Assembly: GCA_016699675.1 (NCBI GenBank) | Contig: CP064985.1 | Span: 4,216,001-4,280,000, forward strand | Direction: 5' to 3' | Source: Austwickia sp. | GTDB taxonomy: Bacteria > Actinomycetota > Actinomycetes > Actinomycetales > Dermatophilaceae | DNA length: 64,000 bases | Shown here: positions 37,042 to 47,569 of the stretch, piece by piece | How the letters are laid out: every line of letters begins with the position of its first letter | Numbering within the stretch: position 1 is the first letter of the stretch | Made by a program: the position numbers and the translations under genes | The notes under the pieces: model-generated | The model's database searches: none | Told to the model about the DNA's origin: nothing | Seen by the model: the letters and a program-made list of their open reading frames with translations, nothing else

Positions 37042-38340
37042 ATGGACAAAGCCCGCGACGACCCCCCGCTCGGGTTGCCTGCTCCCCGCCTCGGAAACCT
37101 CAGCCGCGAGGTCCGCGCATCCTGGCGCCGCTGCCTAGCCTGGTTCCCGGAGCCCGCCAAGGCCACCACCAATGTCGTCCTGGCCGGATCGGGTCTACGC
37201 GATTACCGCGAGTCCCACCCCCTGTCCGCGGTGATGCCGGTGTTGCGCCGGCTCCTCGTCGACGCAAGCGCGAACTCCGACATCATCGTCGCGGTCGGAG
37301 ACGCCGAGGCCCTCCTGCTGTGGGTCGAGGGCGCACCGGAGGTGCGTCGGCGCGCCGAACGCATCGGATTCCAGGCCGGCGCCGACTGGTCCGAGAGCGC
37401 GGTCGGGACGGCGGCCCCGGGGACCGCGCTGTTCCTGGGCCGCGGCGTACAAGTCATGGGTCAGGAGCACTTCTCCCCCGAGGTGCGCCGATGGTCGTGC
37501 ACCGCCGTGCCCATCCACGATCCGGCGACCGGCGACACGATCGGGGTCGTTGATCTCACCGGCGGCCCCCAAGCCGTGGCGCCGCACGCGCTCCCCCTGG
37601 TCCGGGCGGCGGTGGCCGCCGCGGAGGCCGAACTCACCGTCCAACGTCTGCGCGGCCTGACCGCCCAGGCCCCGGTGGGCTCCGGTACGAGCGCTGTGCT
37701 GCCCGCACCCCGAGGGGCAGGTGGCTCCAGCATCGCGGCCCGCGGCGCCGGGGCCGAGTTGCGCGTGCTGGGCCGCGACACGGGGATTCTGGTCCAGTCC
37801 GGCGTCGAGACCACGCTCTCGCTGCGGCACACGGAGATTCTGTTGATGCTCGCCCGGCACCCCGCAGGCCTGCGATTGGAGGAGTTGCTGGATCTGGTGA
37901 ATCCGGACGCCAGTGTGGTGACACTGCGGGCCGAGATGGCGCGGTTGCGCCGGATGCTGGAGGCCTGCGCCCCCCGCTACGTGCCCCGCTCCCGCCCTTA
38001 TCGACTGCCGACGGCGTTGGCCACCGATGCCGACCTGGTCATGGAGCAGGTCGAACGCGGCCGCCACCGGGCCGCCCTGAGCGCGTACGCCGGTCCGCTG
38101 CTTCCCACCTCCAGGGCCCCCGGCGTGGAGCGACTACGCGCCCGGGTGTCCGGGACGATCCGGGACACGATCCTGGAGAGCGGGTCGGTCGATGCGCTCC
38201 TTCAGTTCCTGGAGCTCGCCGACGCGGGCAGCGACGCCGACGCCTGGCTGGCGGCGTTGCGCAGGCTCCCGGCGCGGTCCCCCAAGCGCGCCCGCATCGT
38301 CAGGCACCTCGAGTGGCTGGAGCAGGAGTACGGCGGCTGA
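37042..38340 (+). CDS. GAF-domain transcriptional regulator of the aldehyde/alcohol dehydrogenase genes
   Basis: A 432-residue cytoplasmic regulator. The N-terminal VRASWRRCL motif and the following GAF domain (about 60-200, with GFQAGADWSESAVGTAAPGT and WSCTAVPIHDP) match the sensor half of AcoR-type regulators. There is no AAA+ sigma-54 module; instead residues about 255-340 look like a winged-helix DNA-binding region (LRHTEILLMLARHPAGLRLE). Such proteins lie next to aldehyde dehydrogenases in actinobacteria. It is divergent from pyrR and 91 bp upstream of aldehyde dehydrogenase, the probable target. Ligand unknown; an aldehyde or alcohol is inferred. Confidence 0.78.
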   Translation: MDKARDDPPLGLPAPRLGNLSREVRASWRRCLAWFPEPAKATTNVVLAGSGLRDYRESHPLSAVMPVLRRLLVDASANSDIIVAVGDAEALLLWVEGAPEVRRRAERIGFQAGADWSESAVGTAAPGTALFLGRGVQVMGQEHFSPEVRRWSCTAVPIHDPATGDTIGVVDLTGGPQAVAPHALPLVRAAVAAAEAELTVQRLRGLTAQAPVGSGTSAVLPAPRGAGGSSIAARGAGAELRVLGRDTGILVQSGVETTLSLRHTEILLMLARHPAGLRLEELLDLVNPDASVVTLRAEMARLRRMLEACAPRYVPRSRPYRLPTALATDADLVMEQVERGRHRAALSAYAGPLLPTSRAPGVERLRARVSGTIRDTILESGSVDALLQFLELADAGSDADAWLAALRRLPARSPKRARIVRHLEWLEQEYGG

Positions 38341-38386
38341 GCGTCACGCAGATCGCCGTGCAACGTGGTACTGTCGGCGGGCATCG

Positions 38387-38401
38387 CCAGATGCGATCTG
38401 G
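38387..38401. promoter_or_regulatory. Inverted repeat before aldehyde dehydrogenase
   Basis: CCAGAT-GCG-ATCTGG, a perfect 6-bp dyad 31 bp upstream of the dehydrogenase ATG. It could be the binding site of the GAF regulator encoded just before it, or a hairpin in the leader. Confidence 0.4.
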
Positions 38402-38431
38402 TGCCCATCCGTTGACGCGAGGAGACCCGTC

Positions 38432-39955
<1,524 letters not shown>

Positions 39956-40013
39956 TCGGCCACTGATTCACCGCTTCACCCTTCCCACCGAAACGACGTG
40001 AAAGGACTGCGCG

Positions 40014-41033
40014 ATGACGACCATGCGAGCTGCCGTGGTGACCGGGCTGGGTTCCCCGCTGGAGGTCAAGGACCATCCCCGGCCTGAGCCGGCCTTCGGG
40101 CAGGTTCTCGTCAAGAACATCGCCACCGGCGTGTGCCACACGGACCTGCACGCCGCCGAGGGCGACTGGCCGATCAAGCCGAAGCCTCCGTTCATCCCCG
40201 GCCACGAGGGGGTCGGCCGCGTCGAGGCCGTCGGGGACGGTGTCGACGACCTCAAGGTCGGCGACCTGGTCGGGAACGCCTGGCTGTGGACGGCGTGCGG
40301 CCACTGCGAATACTGCCGCAGCGGGTGGGAGACCCTCTGCGAAGCCCAACAGAACGGCGGTTACACCATCGATGGATCGTTCGGGCAGTACATGCTCGTC
40401 GACCACCGGTACGCCGCCCTCCTACCGGAGGGCTGCGACCCCATCGAGGTGGCGCCCATCCTCTGCGCGGGGGTCACCGTCTACAAGGGTCTCAAGGTGA
40501 CCGACACGCGCCCCGGTCAATGGGTCGTCATCTCCGGCATCGGCGGTCTCGGGCATGTCGCGGTCCAGTACGCCGTCGCCATGGGACTTCGGGTGGCCGC
40601 CGTCGACGTCGCCGACGAAAAACTGAACCTGGCCAGATCGTACGGCGCGGAGGTCGCGGTCAACGCCACCGTGGAGGACCCGGTGGCGGCGATCCAGGCG
40701 CAGACCGGTGGGGCTCACGGCGTACTGGTCACGGCCGTCCACCCCTCCGCCTTCGGGCAGGCCATCGGGATGGTCCGACGCGGCGGCACGATCGTCTTCA
40801 ACGGTCTGCCCCCGGGTGGTTTCCCCGCGCCGATCTTCGAGATCGTGCTGAAGGCCATCACGGTGCGCGGCTCGATCGTCGGCACGCGTCAGGACATGGT
40901 CGAGGCCATCGACTTCTACACCCGGGGGAAGGTGCGCCCCCGCATTCACCCGCGCCGTCTCGGCGACATCAACGACATCTTCGAGGAGATGCGGGCCGGG
41001 CACATCGACGGCCGGATAGTCATCGAGTATTGA
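40014..41033 (+). CDS. adhP: Zinc-dependent alcohol dehydrogenase, AdhP/AdhA type
   Basis: A 339-residue medium-chain dehydrogenase interconverting primary alcohols and aldehydes. Catalytic zinc ligands occur in GVCHTDLHAAEG and GHEGVG, structural-zinc cysteines in CGHCEYCRSGWETLC, and the NAD-binding Rossmann loop is SGIGGLGHVAVQYA. It follows aldehyde dehydrogenase in the same direction and is closed by a 14-bp-stem terminator. Confidence 0.94.
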   Translation: MTTMRAAVVTGLGSPLEVKDHPRPEPAFGQVLVKNIATGVCHTDLHAAEGDWPIKPKPPFIPGHEGVGRVEAVGDGVDDLKVGDLVGNAWLWTACGHCEYCRSGWETLCEAQQNGGYTIDGSFGQYMLVDHRYAALLPEGCDPIEVAPILCAGVTVYKGLKVTDTRPGQWVVISGIGGLGHVAVQYAVAMGLRVAAVDVADEKLNLARSYGAEVAVNATVEDPVAAIQAQTGGAHGVLVTAVHPSAFGQAIGMVRRGGTIVFNGLPPGGFPAPIFEIVLKAITVRGSIVGTRQDMVEAIDFYTRGKVRPRIHPRRLGDINDIFEEMRAGHIDGRIVIEY

Positions 41034-41085
41034 GGGCAGCGACGGGGCTGCTGACCAGAGCATCCCCCGCTCGTCACAAGGAGCA

Positions 41086-41127
41086 CCGGGACTGGCGCCG
41101 ACCTCTGAACCGTGGCGCCAGTCCCGG
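41086..41127 (+). terminator. Terminator after the alcohol dehydrogenase
   Basis: A perfect 14-bp stem, ccgggactggcgcc / ggcgccagtcccgg, with a 14-nt loop, 52 bp after the adhP stop. No U-tract. It separates adhP from pgi, which therefore probably has its own promoter in the following 150 bp. Confidence 0.75.
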
Positions 41128-41279
41128 GCCCGACCGATGCCTGCCGATCCTTTCCCTGAAGCTCCCCCGGGATCATCCGCTGGCTAGGCTGGCGCCGGAA
41201 GGCAGCCGCAAGCCGGATCGGCTTGAGGTGCCGAGACGCCCAGCAGAGCACCGGTGTTCCGAGCAGAGAGGCGACGCAC

Positions 41280-42986
41280 ATGCGAGCTCCCATCGACCCG
41301 ACGACCACGAAGGCCTGGGCGAAGCTGACGACGCTCGCGGCCGACGGCATCCCGAACCTGCGCCAGGAGTTCGACACCGACCCGCAGCGAGCCACCCGCT
41401 ACGCCTACGAGGCCGGCGACCTGTTCGTCGACCTGTCGAAGAACCTGCTCACGGACGCGATCCGCGACGCGCTACTCGAACTCCAAGCCGAGGTCGGCGT
41501 GGCCGAGCGCCGCGAGGCGATGTACACCGGCGAACACATCAACATCACCGAGGACCGCGCCGTCCTGCACACCGCGCTGCGCCGCCCGAAGACCGCCGCG
41601 GGCGCCCCCGATCAGCTCGTCGTCGACGGCCAGAACGTCGACGAGGACGTCCACGCCGTCCTGGCCAAGGTCTACGCCTTCGCCGAGCAGGTCCGCAGCG
41701 GCGAATGGAAGGGCGTGACCGGCAAGCCAATCCGTACCGTCGTCAACATCGGCATCGGCGGCAGCGACCTCGGCCCGGTGATGGCGTACGAGGCCCTGCA
41801 GCCCTACGTCCAAGCCGGCCTGGAGTGCCGCTTCATCTCCAACATCGACCCGACGGACGCCGCGGAAAAGACCAAGGACCTCGACCCCGAGACAACGCTG
41901 GTCATCGTCGCGAGCAAGACCTTCACCACCCTGGAGACCCTGACCAACGCCCGGCTCGTCAAGGCGTGGCTGCTGCGGGCGCTGCGGGACGCCGGGGCGC
42001 TGGACGACGCCGCCGGGTCCGGCCGCACCGAGGCCGACGCCATCGCCAAGCACTTCGTCGCGGTCTCCACGGCGCTGGACAAGGTCGCGGCGTTCGGCAT
42101 CGACCCGCAGAACGCCTTCGGCTTCTGGGACTGGGTCGGCGGCCGCTATTCGATGGACTCCGCCGTCGGCACCGCCCTGGTCATCGCCATCGGCCCGGAC
42201 GGCTTCGCCGACCTGCTGGCCGGCTTCCACGCGATGGACGCGCACTTCGCCACGGCCGAGCCGCAGGAGAACGTTCCGCTGCTGATGGGCCTGCTCAACG
42301 TCTGGTACGTCGACTTCCTGGGCGCCCACACCCATGCCGTGCTGCCCTACAGCCAATACCTGCACCGGTTCCCGGCGTACCTGCAGCAGTTGACCATGGA
42401 GTCCAACGGCAAGTCCGTCCGTTGGGACGGGACGCCGGTGACCTGCGACACTGGCGAGGTGTTCTGGGGTGAACCGGGCACCAACGGGCAGCACGCCTTC
42501 TACCAGCTCATCCACCAGGGCACCCGGCTCATCCCGGCCGACTTCATTGCGTTCGCCAACCCGGCCCACCCGCTGCGCGACGTCGACGAGGACGCCGACG
42601 TGCACGAGCTGTTCCTTGCGAACTTCTTCGCCCAGACCGCGGCGCTGGCCTTCGGCAAGACGGCGGACGAGGTGCGCGCCGAGGGCACCGCCGAGGCGAT
42701 CGTCCCCGCGCGGGTGTTCGCGGGCAACCGGCCGACCACGTCGATCATGGCGCCGGCGCTCACCCCCAGCGTGCTCGGCCAGCTCATCGCCCTCTACGAG
42801 CACATCACGTTCGTCCAGGGCATCGTCTGGGGCATCGACAGCTTCGACCAGTGGGGTGTCGAGCTGGGCAAGCAGCTCGCCAAGCAGGTCACCCCGGCGG
42901 TCGGCGGCGACGAGGCCGCTCTGGCCGACCAGGACGCCTCGACGCAGGGGCTCGTGCGCTACTACCGGGCCCACCGAACGTTCTGA
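41280..42986 (+). CDS. pgi: Glucose-6-phosphate isomerase
   Basis: Glycolytic isomerase of 568 residues. Landmarks: VVNIGIGGSDLGPVMAYEAL, VIVASKTFTTLET, FWDWVGGRYSMDSAVG, the catalytic Glu segment TMESNGKSV and the His segment GTNGQHAFYQLIHQG. The ATG at 41280 follows GAGAGG; an in-frame extension to 41223 has no family similarity. It stands between two strong hairpins and is thus probably monocistronic. Confidence 0.95.
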   Translation: MRAPIDPTTTKAWAKLTTLAADGIPNLRQEFDTDPQRATRYAYEAGDLFVDLSKNLLTDAIRDALLELQAEVGVAERREAMYTGEHINITEDRAVLHTALRRPKTAAGAPDQLVVDGQNVDEDVHAVLAKVYAFAEQVRSGEWKGVTGKPIRTVVNIGIGGSDLGPVMAYEALQPYVQAGLECRFISNIDPTDAAEKTKDLDPETTLVIVASKTFTTLETLTNARLVKAWLLRALRDAGALDDAAGSGRTEADAIAKHFVAVSTALDKVAAFGIDPQNAFGFWDWVGGRYSMDSAVGTALVIAIGPDGFADLLAGFHAMDAHFATAEPQENVPLLMGLLNVWYVDFLGAHTHAVLPYSQYLHRFPAYLQQLTMESNGKSVRWDGTPVTCDTGEVFWGEPGTNGQHAFYQLIHQGTRLIPADFIAFANPAHPLRDVDEDADVHELFLANFFAQTAALAFGKTADEVRAEGTAEAIVPARVFAGNRPTTSIMAPALTPSVLGQLIALYEHITFVQGIVWGIDSFDQWGVELGKQLAKQVTPAVGGDEAALADQDASTQGLVRYYRAHRTF

Positions 42987-43026
42987 ACGACCACGACGTA
43001 CGTCGGACGACGCACCACCCTTGACC

Positions 43027-43062
43027 CGAACGGCCGGCTCCCCAGCGGGGGCCGGCCGTTCG
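43027..43062 (+). terminator. Terminator after pgi
   Basis: A perfect 12-bp stem cgaacggccggc / gccggccgttcg enclosing a further CCCC/GGGG pairing, 40 bp after the pgi stop. It isolates pgi from the peptide-sigma-CHAT operon. Confidence 0.8.
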
Positions 43063-43123
43063 GCGCGTCCACTTCGTCGGGCTCGAGCACTATGTCCCGC
43101 GCAGACCGCCCGGTGAACCTTAA

Positions 43124-43139
43124 TTCCCTTCTCAGGGAA
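43124..43139. promoter_or_regulatory. Inverted repeat upstream of the peptide/ECF/CHAT operon
   Basis: TTCCCT-tctc-AGGGAA, in a locally AT-rich patch 85 bp before the first ORF of the module. A GGAAC (43151-43155) resembling an ECF -35 element lies just downstream, but no convincing -10 partner is visible. A regulatory role is inferred only. Confidence 0.35.
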
Positions 43140-43223
43140 GGATTTTGCGCGGAACATGTATCACCGCAGCAGCGCGCTGCTCTCTCTCCATGACCGCACC
43201 CCTCCCGATGGAAGGCAGCAGCC

Positions 43224-43388
43224 ATGTCAACGACGCCAGGCCAGCGCCCGGACCAGACCGACGACGCCAGGGACGACCTCGCGGGCGGCAAGCGACCCCC
43301 GCGCGATCCCGACGCGAAGCCACAGATCGGGTACGAGCCCTTGACCGAGCCACTCGCCGGCGACGCGACGAGCGACGGGGCGCCCTGA
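43224..43388 (+). CDS. 54-residue hydrophilic peptide, first gene of the CHAT module
   Basis: I do not recognise this protein. It is 54 residues, acidic and Pro/Asp-rich, without Cys, signal peptide or hydrophobic helix; the only aromatic residue is in IGYEPLTEPL. AAGG lies eight bases before the ATG, and its TGA overlaps the sigma-factor ATG by one base, which argues that it is translated. Its position before a sigma factor and a CHAT-family protease makes a regulatory peptide, adaptor or protease substrate possible; that is inference. A leader peptide whose only job is translational coupling is the main alternative. Confidence 0.55.
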   Translation: MSTTPGQRPDQTDDARDDLAGGKRPPRDPDAKPQIGYEPLTEPLAGDATSDGAP

Positions 43389-43990
43389 TGTCGCCCCCCG
43401 CCACGCTGTCGCTCGGTGAACGCGCGGGCGCCGCAGTGCGCGACGCCCGCGCGGGCGACGCCCAACGCCTGGCGGACCTCGTGGAGCTGCTGACCCCGCT
43501 GCTGTGGCAGGTCGCCCGCTCGGCGGGCCTGGACCACCAGAGCGCTGAGGACACGGTCCAGCAGGCCTGGCTGAAGCTGCTGGAAAACCTCGACGAGCTC
43601 GAGCAGCCCGAGGCGGTGGTGGGGTGGCTCGCCACGACCGTACGCCGGCAGTCCTGGCGCGCGTCCGGTGCGTCCCGCCGCACGCTGACCAGCGGTGACG
43701 ATGCCGTCTTCGACGACCCGCGAACGGCGGTGGCGGGCAGCGCCCCCGTTGACCCCGCCGACATGGCCCTCGATTCGGAGCAGGACCGCCTCCTGTGGCA
43801 CCACGTGCACGCCCTCAGCCCCCGATGCCAGACGCTGCTTCGCGCGATCTCCTTCGCGCAGCGCCCCGACTACGCCGCCATCTCGGCGGCCCTCGACATG
43901 CCGATCGGCTCGATCGGCCCCACCCGGGGCCGCTGCCTTGCCACCCTGCGAGCGGCCCTGCTCGCCGACCCGACGTGGAGCGCTTCATGA
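43388..43990 (+). CDS. ECF-type RNA polymerase sigma factor
   Basis: A 200-residue sigma-70 family protein with only regions 2 and 4. Region 2 covers LTPLLWQVARSAGLDHQSAE and the following DTVQQAWLKLL (core polymerase contact and -10 recognition); region 4 covers LSPRCQTLLRAISF through GSIGPTRGRCLATLRAALL, a helix-turn-helix. The ATG overlaps the stop of the 54-residue peptide gene and its own stop overlaps the next gene (ATGA). No canonical transmembrane anti-sigma factor is encoded nearby, so control may come from one of the three partner genes. Confidence 0.9.
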   Translation: MSPPATLSLGERAGAAVRDARAGDAQRLADLVELLTPLLWQVARSAGLDHQSAEDTVQQAWLKLLENLDELEQPEAVVGWLATTVRRQSWRASGASRRTLTSGDDAVFDDPRTAVAGSAPVDPADMALDSEQDRLLWHHVHALSPRCQTLLRAISFAQRPDYAAISAALDMPIGSIGPTRGRCLATLRAALLADPTWSAS

Positions 43991-44475
43991 CCGACTTCGG
44001 CGACCTCGATCATCTCGACGACGTAGACGCCGAGATCCTGACGGCCCTGCGCGCGGCCTGCGAGGCGGCCGATCCCGTCCCGACCGGCATGATCGAGCGC
44101 ATCCAGTTCGAGATGAGCCTGGCCGTGCTGCGGGCCGAGATCGCCGAGCTGGAGGCCGGCGATCTGGCCCAGGTCCGCAGTGACGGCCTGGCGGTGGCGG
44201 ACACCCTGACGTTCCGCGGCAGCTCGGCCAGCCTCATGGTCCGGATCCGCCGGCCCGACGCCGGGGCGGACGCCACATCGCGGCTCGCCCTGGAATGCTG
44301 GGCCAGCGAGCCCGGCGCCGGCGTCGAGGTGTGGTCGAACGGGGTGCTGGTGGCCTCCGCCGCCGCCGATGACCATGGCCGGGTGGAGTTCGCCGGGATC
44401 GCGCCGGGGGCCGTGCGGCTGATCGTGCGGCCGATCTTCGGTCCGCCGATCGCGACCCCGGTGGTGCAGCTCTGA
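43987..44475 (+). CDS. Small partner protein with helical N-terminus and beta-sandwich-like C-terminus
   Basis: A 162-residue cytoplasmic protein that I recognise only partly. Residues 1-55 are acidic and helical (VDAEILTALRAACEAADPVP). The C-terminal half alternates short strands and turns and ends GRVEFAGIAPGAVRLIVRP, resembling carboxypeptidase-regulatory-like or transthyretin-like domains. It overlaps the sigma-factor stop by ATGA and precedes the CHAT gene by 44 bp. By position it could be the anti-sigma or adaptor component; no zinc-binding HxxxCxxC anti-sigma motif is present. Confidence 0.7.
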   Translation: MTDFGDLDHLDDVDAEILTALRAACEAADPVPTGMIERIQFEMSLAVLRAEIAELEAGDLAQVRSDGLAVADTLTFRGSSASLMVRIRRPDAGADATSRLALECWASEPGAGVEVWSNGVLVASAAADDHGRVEFAGIAPGAVRLIVRPIFGPPIATPVVQL

Positions 44476-44519
44476 GTGCGCGACGGGGTTCGACCCGCGC
44501 CGATCGGTGATCGCCACCG

Positions 44520-47351
44520 ATGGCCGGCCTGGACCACGGGATGGGGACCGCGGAGGTGCAGGCCGCGGAGGTGGGCCGCCTGCTCGACGCGGCGCGGATG
44601 GCCTTCGCGCAGTATCGGAACGACGACGGCGCCGCGCACCTCGACGCCGCATCGCGGGCGGCCGAGGCCGTCGCCGACCTGCCGGCGCACGTCGGGATCC
44701 GGCTGGGCATCACCCGCACCTGGCTCACCTTCGAGCGCCACGGACTCGAGACGGCCGAGGCCGAGCTCCAGGACGTCCGCCAGGCCAGCGAGCGGGCGGA
44801 CCTGCCGGCGCTCATCGCGCTGTGCGACGCACAGCAGGCCACCCTGCGCATGCGGTCCGGCGACCTGACCACCGCCTTGGCCGCGCTGCACCGGGCCGAG
44901 CGGCATCGGCACGCCCTGACGCCCGATGACCAGGTGCGGATCCTGCTCAACCGGGGGGCCCTCGCCATCCAGACCCTGGACCTGGACGCCGCGCGCGCCG
45001 ACCTGGCAGAGGCCGCGTCGACCGCCGTCGGCCCCGACCTGGCTCCCCTGCGGTTCAAGGCCTTGCACAACCAGGGGTGTGCGGAGTTCTACCGCGGCAA
45101 CATTCCTGCGGCGCTCGCGCTGATGCACGCGGCGGCGGCCCACACCGGCGCCATGAACACCGGCTTGACCCTGGTCGACCGCGCGCGCGTGCTGGTCGAG
45201 GCCGGACTGCTCCGCGAGGCGCGCTCCGCGTTGCTCGAGGCAGCGACGCGGTACGCCGACGCGGGGCTGCTGCGCGACGTGAGCGAGATCCACGTCGATC
45301 TGGCCCGATGCGAGCTGTTGATCGGGGAGGTGACCTCCGCCGCCGAGCGCGCCCGGCACGCGGCCGCCGTGTTCCACGACCGCGGCGAACCCTATTGGGA
45401 GCACCGGGCGCGCCTCGTGCAGATCACCGCACTCGGCCTCGCCGGCGCCCCGGCGCCCGCGGACCGCATCCAGCAGGCCCGCGACCTGCTCGGAGCCGTC
45501 GCCGGACGCGGCGACGTGGCCACCACCAACCTGGTGCGCGTGGAACTCGCCCTGGCTCTGTGCGACCTCGCCTCGGTCGAGGCTCTCGCCGACGCGCGCG
45601 CCCTGCTGGTCCAGGCCCAGGGGCTCGCCCGATCGCCGCACCTCGCCTCCCGGCTCGGCTACTCCCACGCCCGCGCGAGGATCGACCTCGCCATCGGCAG
45701 CGAAAGCGCCACCGCGGCGCGCCTGGCCCGAGCCGCCGAGGACCTGGCCGGCGCGCAACGGCGTACCGCCGGTCTCGACGCGCGCACGGCCCTTGCCGTG
45801 CACGCCCGTCGCCTGGCGGACCTCGACGTCGATCTGGCCTTGCGGCGCGGCGACCCGGTCGCCGTCCTGCACCGGATGGAGCGGTGGCGGCGCGCGGTCA
45901 CCCCCCTGACGCCACTCAGTCCGTCGGCGGACCCCGACGAGGCGCTGCTGCTCGCCCAGCTCGGGCGCGCCCGGGAGGCGCTCTCCCAGGGCGCACCGGG
46001 AGGGCTCGGTGAGCTGCGCAGCAACGTACGCCGGCTGGAGCGGGCCACCTCCGCCGCTCGGTGGCGGGCCGCGATCACGGCCCCCGCGCATGCCGGCTCA
46101 CCGCCCACCTATGCCCAGGTCAGGGCGGCGCTGTCGACCGCTGACGGGATCGGCGCCGCCGTGCTGGGGCTGGTCGTCATGGGCGGCGCCGTGCGAGCGG
46201 TGGTCGCCACGCCCGGGGCTCGCGCGACGATCGTGGATCTGGGGCCGTCGACCGCGTTGTGGCGGTTGATCGATCGGGTCGTGGCCGACGTGGACTCGGC
46301 CGCGCGAGCCGCCGGCGAACCGCGCCTCGGGCCGATGATCGCCGCCGCCGCGCAGGAGTCGGTCGGCGCCCTGGACCGCGCGCTGCGCCCGGCGCTGGCG
46401 GACGCGGAGGGTTCACCGGCGGTGGTCCTTGCGGGCGAGCTGTTCGGCGCGATCCCCTGGGGCCTGCTGCCCAGCCGGCGGGGCCTGCCCACCACGTTGG
46501 CCCCCTCGCTGCTGGCCTGGGCGGCCTTCGCGGAACCAGGGCGGGACGGACCAGCGGGGCCTGCGTCGGCCGCCACGGCTGGTGGGGGAACGGGGGCCAT
46601 GGGGGCCACCGGGCCCACGGCCGATGTCGTCCTGCCGGCCGGCGGGGAGGCGGCGCTCGACCCGCCGGCCGACATGTCTGTGAGTGGTGCGCCCGGCCGA
46701 CCACCCGGCCGGGTGGGGCCACCCCCGATTCCGCGCGTGGCCGCGCTCGCCGGACCCGGGGTGGCACACGGCGCCGCCGAGGTGGCGAGCGTGCTGGGCG
46801 CGTGGTCGGCCGAGGCGGCGGCCCGGGTGGCCGACCCGGGGAGGTCGGTGCGGGAGGCCCCCTGTGCCTCCCGCACCGACCTGCTGGACGCCCTGACCTC
46901 GGCGGACCTCGTGCATGTCGCCGCGCACGGCGACCACCAGCCGGAGAGCCCCCTCTTCAGCTCCCTCCGGTTGGTCGATGGGCTGGTCTTCGCGCACGAG
47001 CTGCAGACGCTTCCCCCGGCCGCGTCCCTGGTCGTGCTGTCCGCGTGCGATGCCGGGCGCGGCACCGCACGGCCGGGCGAGGAGGCGTTGGGGTGGCCGT
47101 CGGCCCTCCTCGCCCTCGGCGTACGCACCGTTGTCGCCCCGCTGGTGGCGGTCCGCGACGACGAGACCTACGCGGTGATGTCGCAGCTGCATCGTGGCTT
47201 GGCCGCCGGTCTGCCGGCCGACGCCGCGTTGGCTGCTGCGGCCGGTCCGACCGGCACGCCGTTCGTGTGTTTCGGGGCTCCCTGGGAAGCCAAGGCGACG
47301 CTAGGTGGCGATGGGTCCCCACCTGACCAGAGCACCCAGTCGTCCCCCTGA
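44520..47351 (+). CDS. TPR-CHAT caspase-like protease
   Basis: A 943-residue cytoplasmic protein. Residues about 10-480 are Ala-rich helical repeats of TPR type. Residues 535-930 form a CHAT (caspase HetF associated with TPRs) domain with the catalytic dyad H803 in VHVAAHGDH and C843 in VLSACDAGRG, both intact. Between GLLPSRRG and the catalytic core a disordered Gly/Ala/Pro insert (about 675-740) interrupts the domain. CHAT proteins include separase relatives and the CRISPR-associated Craspase. As the last gene of the peptide-sigma-partner-protease operon it may cut a partner protein or the peptide to release the sigma factor; this is inference. Confidence 0.9.
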   Translation: MAGLDHGMGTAEVQAAEVGRLLDAARMAFAQYRNDDGAAHLDAASRAAEAVADLPAHVGIRLGITRTWLTFERHGLETAEAELQDVRQASERADLPALIALCDAQQATLRMRSGDLTTALAALHRAERHRHALTPDDQVRILLNRGALAIQTLDLDAARADLAEAASTAVGPDLAPLRFKALHNQGCAEFYRGNIPAALALMHAAAAHTGAMNTGLTLVDRARVLVEAGLLREARSALLEAATRYADAGLLRDVSEIHVDLARCELLIGEVTSAAERARHAAAVFHDRGEPYWEHRARLVQITALGLAGAPAPADRIQQARDLLGAVAGRGDVATTNLVRVELALALCDLASVEALADARALLVQAQGLARSPHLASRLGYSHARARIDLAIGSESATAARLARAAEDLAGAQRRTAGLDARTALAVHARRLADLDVDLALRRGDPVAVLHRMERWRRAVTPLTPLSPSADPDEALLLAQLGRAREALSQGAPGGLGELRSNVRRLERATSAARWRAAITAPAHAGSPPTYAQVRAALSTADGIGAAVLGLVVMGGAVRAVVATPGARATIVDLGPSTALWRLIDRVVADVDSAARAAGEPRLGPMIAAAAQESVGALDRALRPALADAEGSPAVVLAGELFGAIPWGLLPSRRGLPTTLAPSLLAWAAFAEPGRDGPAGPASAATAGGGTGAMGATGPTADVVLPAGGEAALDPPADMSVSGAPGRPPGRVGPPPIPRVAALAGPGVAHGAAEVASVLGAWSAEAAARVADPGRSVREAPCASRTDLLDALTSADLVHVAAHGDHQPESPLFSSLRLVDGLVFAHELQTLPPAASLVVLSACDAGRGTARPGEEALGWPSALLALGVRTVVAPLVAVRDDETYAVMSQLHRGLAAGLPADAALAAAAGPTGTPFVCFGAPWEAKATLGGDGSPPDQSTQSSP

Positions 47352-47477
47352 TACATCCCTGCCGGAGATGTGGCCCTGGGGACATCCCGGTGGGTTGCTT
47401 CGACGAGCTCACCGTAGGTCTGACCCCGCCCGCCGCGGAATGGGCTGGGCGACCCACCCGGGCCGCCGGATCATAAG

Positions 47478-47525
47478 TCCAAATTATGGAATACAGTTGG
47501 TCACGTTTGGTGTGAGAGCTACGGT
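47478..47525 (+). promoter_or_regulatory. Promoter and operator candidate of the thiosulfate-uptake pair
   Basis: TTGGTC (47497-47502) and TACGGT (47520-47525) are separated by 17 bp and fit a sigma-70 promoter. Just upstream is TCCA-aatta-TGGA (47478-47490), an AT-rich dyad that stands out in GC-rich DNA and could bind a sulfur-responsive repressor. The rest of the 218-bp gap 47352-47569 shows nothing else. Confidence 0.45.
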
Positions 47526-47569
47526 GGGTCGACCTCAGCCCGATTTGCCCTATCCCCCGGAGCATCAAT

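Noticed and set aside
40133..42472. A 779-codon plus-strand frame spanning adhP and pgi
   Set aside because: Out of frame with both real genes and composed of Arg/Gly/His-rich low-complexity sequence.
41472..43157. A 561-codon minus-strand frame opposite pgi
   Set aside because: No recognisable domains, entirely overlapping pgi, and crosses the pgi terminator.
43145..43387. Upstream extension of the ECF sigma factor to 43145
   Set aside because: It is Arg/Pro-rich and overlaps the 54-residue peptide frame, which has its own ribosome-binding site and a one-base stop/start overlap with the sigma ATG at 43388.
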